NCBI GenBank assembly: GCA_031972295.1
Contig: DALYEZ010000001.1
Coordinates: 1-64,000 of the forward strand
Direction: 5' to 3'
Length of the DNA stretch: 64,000 nt
Source of the DNA: JALHNF01 sp031972295
GTDB taxonomy: Bacteria; Patescibacteriota; Minisyncoccia; Phycocordibacterales; UBA5272
Both the position numbers and the translations under genes were made by a program. Positions 60,144 to 64,000 of this stretch are shown piece after piece. Numbering within the stretch: the first letter of the stretch is position 1; the number at the start of each line of letters is the position of its first letter. The notes beneath the pieces are model-generated. The model was not told the DNA's origin. It did not search any database and saw only the letters and a program-made list of their open reading frames with translations.

Positions 60144-60779
60144 ATGGTAATCACATATCACGGAAAGCAATTCTTTAAGGTCCAGTTTGGGGACACTATT
60201 TTTGCTTTTAATCCAATCTCTAAAGACTACAAATCGCTAAGTGGTAAAAGCACTCGTTTTGGAGCCTCTGTAGCACTCATCACAACAGACTTACCTGAAT
60301 GCAATGGTGCAGAGCAGGTTGCTTATGCCGGAAAGGACCCCTTTGTTATCACAGGGCCAGGAGAATATGAAGTAGGTGGGAACTTTATCAAAGGCATCTA
60401 CGGCGAAACAACTGTAGGTAAAGAAAAGAAAGTGAATACAGCATATGTAACCACAATTGATAATATTAAAATTGCATTCCTAGGATTTTCATCTGGCAAA
60501 TTAACAGGGGATGTGAAAGAGCTCGCAGATCAGGTGGATATTCTTTTCGTCCCCGTAGGCGAGGAAACAGACGGACAAATGAATTACCACGATGCGCATG
60601 CGGCAGTTGTTGCACTTGAACCAAAACTTATCATCCCTATGGGCTACAACGAAAAAACGCTCCCACTTTTCTTAAAAGAAGCTGGTGTTAAGCAGCTCGA
60701 AGCAGTTGAAAAGCTCACCCTCAAGCGAAAAGATTTGGACGGAAAAAGTGGTGAAATCATTATCTTAAGCGAAGAATAG
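60144..60779 (+). CDS. MBL-fold metal-dependent hydrolase (UlaG-like)
   Basis: 211 residues from the ATG at 60144; six upstream codons in frame precede the -10 box. The pattern VITYHGKQFFKVQFGD, ITGPGEYEVGG, NYHDAHAAVVALEPKLIIPM resembles the UlaG-like branch of metallo-beta-lactamase-fold proteins. The canonical HxHxDH metal site is missing, as in many CPR members, so hydrolase activity is doubtful and the role unknown. Confidence 0.8.
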   Translation: MVITYHGKQFFKVQFGDTIFAFNPISKDYKSLSGKSTRFGASVALITTDLPECNGAEQVAYAGKDPFVITGPGEYEVGGNFIKGIYGETTVGKEKKVNTAYVTTIDNIKIAFLGFSSGKLTGDVKELADQVDILFVPVGEETDGQMNYHDAHAAVVALEPKLIIPMGYNEKTLPLFLKEAGVKQLEAVEKLTLKRKDLDGKSGEIIILSEE

Positions 60780-60790
60780 AGCATCTTTCT

Positions 60791-61105
60791 ATGCGCCTCC
60801 TTACAGCACTCCGGCGACTAGAGAATCAAAAAAAGGATCTTTTTATTCTGGTAACGACTTGTCTACTCACGGCATGTATCGTTATTTTCGGTTTTTTTTA
60901 TACAAAGCCTTCTTTCTTTTACTCACAAAAAGAGGGGGCTGAGAACACACAAACCACCAGCACATTTACCTCTTTTCTTAGTGATGCAAAGGCGACCATG
61001 TCACCTGCATTTTCAAATATAAAAGAAGGGGTTAGTAGTGTATCTGAAGGCTATAAAAACAGTAGTTTTAAAGATTTCTTTGTTCCAAAAAAAGATCAAA
61101 ACTGA
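60791..61105 (+). CDS. small single-pass membrane protein
   Basis: 104 residues. A short basic N-terminus (RLLTALRRLENQKK) precedes one membrane helix (about 18-40) and a Ser/Thr/Lys-rich exterior tail. No family was recognised. It lies between the MBL-fold gene and gyrA with gaps of 11 and 17 nt. Confidence 0.6.
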   Translation: MRLLTALRRLENQKKDLFILVTTCLLTACIVIFGFFYTKPSFFYSQKEGAENTQTTSTFTSFLSDAKATMSPAFSNIKEGVSSVSEGYKNSSFKDFFVPKKDQN

Positions 61106-61122
61106 TATACTAGTAAGCATCT

Positions 61123-63591
61123 ATGGCACGAAAGAACGAACCAGAAAGCGAAAGTGGAGTTGTCCGTCTTGGAAACGAGATCATACCGGCAGATATCGCG
61201 GGAGAAATGCGTACCGCCTACCTTGACTACGCGATGAGTGTCATTACCTCACGTGCTCTTCCTGATGCTCGTGATGGATTAAAACCAGTGCATCGCCGTA
61301 TTCTCTTTTCAATGTATGAAAATGGACTCACTCCAACTGCAAAGTTTCGAAAATCAGCAACAGTAGTCGGAGATGTGCTTGGTAGCTACCACCCTCACGG
61401 TGACGCTTCCGTGTACGACGCGATGGTGAAAATGGCACAAGACTTTTCATTCCGTTACCCGCTCGTTCTTGGACAAGGTAACTTCGGATCAATCGACGGT
61501 GACAATGCCGCCGCGTATCGTTATACCGAAGCAAAAATGTCTCGAATTTCAACAGAAATTTTACGAGATATTAACAAAGAAACAGTTGATTTTGTTTCAA
61601 ACTACGATGGACGTAAAAAAGAACCGACCGTACTTCCAACAGCAGTTCCAAACCTTCTCTTAAACGGTACCTTAGGTATTGCGGTTGGAATGGCGACCAA
61701 CATTCCTCCTCATAATTTAGGAGAAGTTGTTGATGCGTCTATCTATCTTCTTGAAAACGATGACGCAACTACAGAAGACCTATTACAATTTGTAAAAGGG
61801 CCAGACTTTCCAACAGGAGGTGTTGCTTTTGGTCAAAACGATATCGCGCGCGCCTATGCCACAGGGCGAGGTGGTGTTGTATGTCGTGGTGAGGCAGAAG
61901 TGGTGGAACAAAAAGGTGAGCAATACCAAATTATCATCACCTCACTTCCATACCGTGTTGTAAAAACAAATCTTATCGAAAGCATTGCTGACCTCGTGCG
62001 TGACAAAAAAATTGAAGGTATCCGCGCGCTTCGTGATGAATCTACAAAAGATATCCGTATTGTTGTTGAACTTAAAAATGGCACAAATCCTCAGAGTATT
62101 TTAAATTATCTCTATCGACATACTGAGCTTGAAACAACGTTCCACTTTAACTGCGTAGCGCTTGTTGAAGGTATTCCGCAAACACTTTCGCTCAAAAACT
62201 TTCTATCAGAATTTACTAAGCACCGCAAAGAAGTTGTCCGTAGACGCACAGAATATGACCTCCGGAAGGCTGAAGAGCGCGAGCATATTTTACTTGGGCT
62301 TAAAAAAGCACTTGATCATATTGATGAAATAATCAAGCTCATTAAAGCTTCTAAAGACACTCCTACTGCGCATAAAAATTTAATAGATAAGTTTAAATTT
62401 AGTGCCATTCAAGCAACGGCAATTCTTGAAATGAAACTCCAGAAACTTGCTGGACTCGAACGTAAAAAAATTGAAGACGAACTCGCAGAGGTTCAAGATT
62501 TAATTGCCGAACTTAAAAGTATTCTTTCAAACATAAAGAAGATGGTAAAAATTATCATCGATGAACTTCGTGATATTAAAGAAAAGTACGGAGATGAGCG
62601 ACGAACAAAGATTGTTAAGGGTGCAGTCGCAAATCTTTCACAAGAAGACTTTATTGCAGATGATGAGCACGTGCTTGTATACACTTCGGGAGGCTATGTA
62701 AAAAGAACTGACCCTGCTGAATTCCGCATGCAAAATCGTGGCGGAGTTGGTGTTGTTGACCTTGACGCTAAAGAAGAAGACTTCATTACTCACATTCTTA
62801 CCGCCTCAGCCCACAGCGATCTTCTCTTCTTTACTGATCGCGGAAAGGCATACCAACTTAAAATGTACGACATTCCTGAAGGCAAACGTGCAACTCGTGG
62901 TAAGTCAATCATGAACTTTTTGCAGATTCAAGCAAACGAAAAAGTAACATCTATTCTTGTCATGCCAAAAGGTACAAAGCAAAAATCTCTTGCGCTCATG
63001 ATGGTTACTAAAAATGGTACAGCTAAGAAATCTTCAGCTGATAGTTTTAGAGACGTGCGCCGTAGTGGTATCATCGCTATTCGTCTTGACCCAGGAGACG
63101 AACTTCTTTCAGCACTTTTTGTAGAGAAAGGTGATGAAGTAATTCTAGCAACTTCTGATGGACAATCTATTCGTTTTAAAGAAAGTGATATTCGAGAAAT
63201 GGGTCGCGCGGCCGGAGGTGTACGTGGTATGGCAATTGATAAAGGTGACTACCTGGTAAACGCAGACGTTATCCGGAAAGATATGAAGAATCCAGAATTC
63301 TTGGTTATGACCGCAACAGGTAACGGAAAGAAAACGCCACTTGATGAATACAAAACACAAAAAAGAGGTGGTAGCGGTATTAAAACAGTAAACGTAACTG
63401 CAAAAACAGGACGCCTTGTTATTGGGCGAGTTATTACGGACGATCACACAGAGCTCATTGCTATTTCAAAACGAAGTCAGGTGATAAAAGTGGATACAAA
63501 AGCTATCCCATCACTTGGAAGAAGCACACAAGGTGTTAAAATTATGAAACCACGAGAAGGTGACTCCATTGCATCCCTCACACTTCTTTAA
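61123..63591 (+). CDS. gyrA: DNA gyrase subunit A
   Basis: 822 residues. The catalytic tyrosine is Y134 in AAAYRYTEAKMS, and the GyrA box QKRGGSG (746-752) in the six-bladed C-terminal domain marks it as gyrase rather than topoisomerase IV. In the quinolone-determining region, PHGDASVYD has Ala95 where E. coli has Ser83, and Asp99 where it has Asp87. With GyrB it introduces negative supercoils. The N-terminal 20 residues are an extension. Confidence 0.96.
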   Translation: MARKNEPESESGVVRLGNEIIPADIAGEMRTAYLDYAMSVITSRALPDARDGLKPVHRRILFSMYENGLTPTAKFRKSATVVGDVLGSYHPHGDASVYDAMVKMAQDFSFRYPLVLGQGNFGSIDGDNAAAYRYTEAKMSRISTEILRDINKETVDFVSNYDGRKKEPTVLPTAVPNLLLNGTLGIAVGMATNIPPHNLGEVVDASIYLLENDDATTEDLLQFVKGPDFPTGGVAFGQNDIARAYATGRGGVVCRGEAEVVEQKGEQYQIIITSLPYRVVKTNLIESIADLVRDKKIEGIRALRDESTKDIRIVVELKNGTNPQSILNYLYRHTELETTFHFNCVALVEGIPQTLSLKNFLSEFTKHRKEVVRRRTEYDLRKAEEREHILLGLKKALDHIDEIIKLIKASKDTPTAHKNLIDKFKFSAIQATAILEMKLQKLAGLERKKIEDELAEVQDLIAELKSILSNIKKMVKIIIDELRDIKEKYGDERRTKIVKGAVANLSQEDFIADDEHVLVYTSGGYVKRTDPAEFRMQNRGGVGVVDLDAKEEDFITHILTASAHSDLLFFTDRGKAYQLKMYDIPEGKRATRGKSIMNFLQIQANEKVTSILVMPKGTKQKSLALMMVTKNGTAKKSSADSFRDVRRSGIIAIRLDPGDELLSALFVEKGDEVILATSDGQSIRFKESDIREMGRAAGGVRGMAIDKGDYLVNADVIRKDMKNPEFLVMTATGNGKKTPLDEYKTQKRGGSGIKTVNVTAKTGRLVIGRVITDDHTELIAISKRSQVIKVDTKAIPSLGRSTQGVKIMKPREGDSIASLTLL

Positions 63592-63597
63592 ACAAAC

Positions 63598-64000
63598 ATG
63601 AACTTCACAAATCCTACAATTCACATAGACGCTCTCGGTCTTAATCCAGGCGATGTAGTTGTAGACCTTGGAGCAGGAAGTGGTGCATATGCAAAAGTTG
63701 CAGCCAGAGCCGTGACAGCACGAGGTACTGTCTACGCAGTTGATCTCAATCGCGATCTTCTCACCCGACTCAAGAAAGACGCGACAGACGAACAGTTCCT
63801 TAATATCGATACTGTTTGGGGTGACATTGAACGAGAAAATGGCGTACAACTTACCTCACACATTGCAGATGCAATTTTACTTTGCAATACGCTTTTCATG
63901 GTGGAAAACAAGCAGGGACTGTTACAAGAAATAAAACGTATTCTAAAACCAAAAGGAAAAGTACTCATTGTTGAATGGAGTGATTCTCATGGGGGAGTTG
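63598..64000 (+). CDS. class I SAM-dependent methyltransferase, truncated by the window end
   Basis: The ATG at 63598 is six bases after the gyrA stop and the frame is open to the window edge (134 codons seen). Motif I is VVDLGAGSGAYAKVAA, followed by VYAVDLNRDLL, and KRILKPKGKVLIVEWSD is the post-motif strand. It belongs to the UbiE-like group. The 3' end lies outside the window. Confidence 0.85.
   Translation, partial: MNFTNPTIHIDALGLNPGDVVVDLGAGSGAYAKVAARAVTARGTVYAVDLNRDLLTRLKKDATDEQFLNIDTVWGDIERENGVQLTSHIADAILLCNTLFMVENKQGLLQEIKRILKPKGKVLIVEWSDSHGGV

Noticed and set aside
1..64000. Possible recoding of TGA (as glycine or tryptophan) known from some CPR lineages
   Set aside because: Conserved genes end cleanly at TGA (for example scpA at 52345-52347) and none of the conserved proteins needs an in-frame TGA.

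Overview
The window reads as chromosome of a small-genome bacterium of the Candidate Phyla Radiation (Patescibacteria), most likely a Parcubacteria-type lineage. Seen directly: low-to-moderate GC, densely packed short operons, standard code with TGA as stop, two tRNA genes without an encoded CCA end, reduced aminoacyl-tRNA synthetases (AlaRS without its C-terminal domain, AspRS without the GAD insertion), a zinc-free L36, and many small proteins with one membrane anchor. No insertion sequence, prophage, CRISPR array or rRNA was found. The phylum call is inference from this combination; no marker phylogeny could be run.

Layout. 1-3.4 kb: tRNA-Glu, then a FecR-like protein with a CHASE2/class III nucleotide cyclase. 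3.4-7.2 kb: methyltransferase, YqeY, RmuC, DUF167, hibernation factor, cyclophilin. 7.2-11.2 kb, minus strand: fmt, def, murD and a murL-like epimerase gene overlapping murD. 11.2-16.8 kb: a 39-residue ORF, a possible small RNA, uvrB, a membrane protein, uvrA. 16.9-26.1 kb: hypotheticals, tRNA-Ala, then an envelope block (L,D-transpeptidase fused to a degenerate PBP-like domain, folD, D,D-carboxypeptidase, Gmad2/eight-cysteine protein, CapA-like protein, DsbA-like protein). 26.1-41.1 kb: ychF, a LeuRS carrying a Nudix domain, a sigma-region-4 regulator, mltG, a DEDDh exonuclease, mnmA, alaS and an orphan membrane pair. 41.1-45.2 kb: infA-rpmJ-rpsM-rpsK-rpsD-rpoA-rplQ-rplM-rpsI. 45.2-48.9 kb: grpE-dnaK-dnaJ. 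49-60.8 kb: trpS, aspS, scpA-scpB, mraY-ftsW-murG, gltX, Nudix, alr, two orphan small genes and an MBL-fold protein. 60.8-64 kb: a small membrane protein, gyrA and a truncated methyltransferase gene.

How it fits together. Peptidoglycan dominates: D-Ala supply (alr), precursor synthesis (murD with murL, mraY, murG), polymerisation (ftsW) and remodelling (mltG, D,D-carboxypeptidase, L,D-transpeptidase). The murD-murL overlap suggests D-Glu is made by epimerising a UDP-MurNAc-dipeptide rather than by a glutamate racemase. The rest is mainly translation, repair, chromosome segregation and protein folding.

Gene starts fall into two classes. Most operon-first genes have a TATAAT-like hexamer ending about 6-11 nt before the start codon and no Shine-Dalgarno sequence, which predicts leaderless or nearly leaderless mRNAs. 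Four short orphan genes (starts at 11256, 49077 on the minus strand, 58190 and 59801) instead have -35/-10 promoters, 20-35 nt leaders with purine-rich Shine-Dalgarno sequences, and their own terminators. After annotation no stretch longer than about 300 bases lacks a gene.
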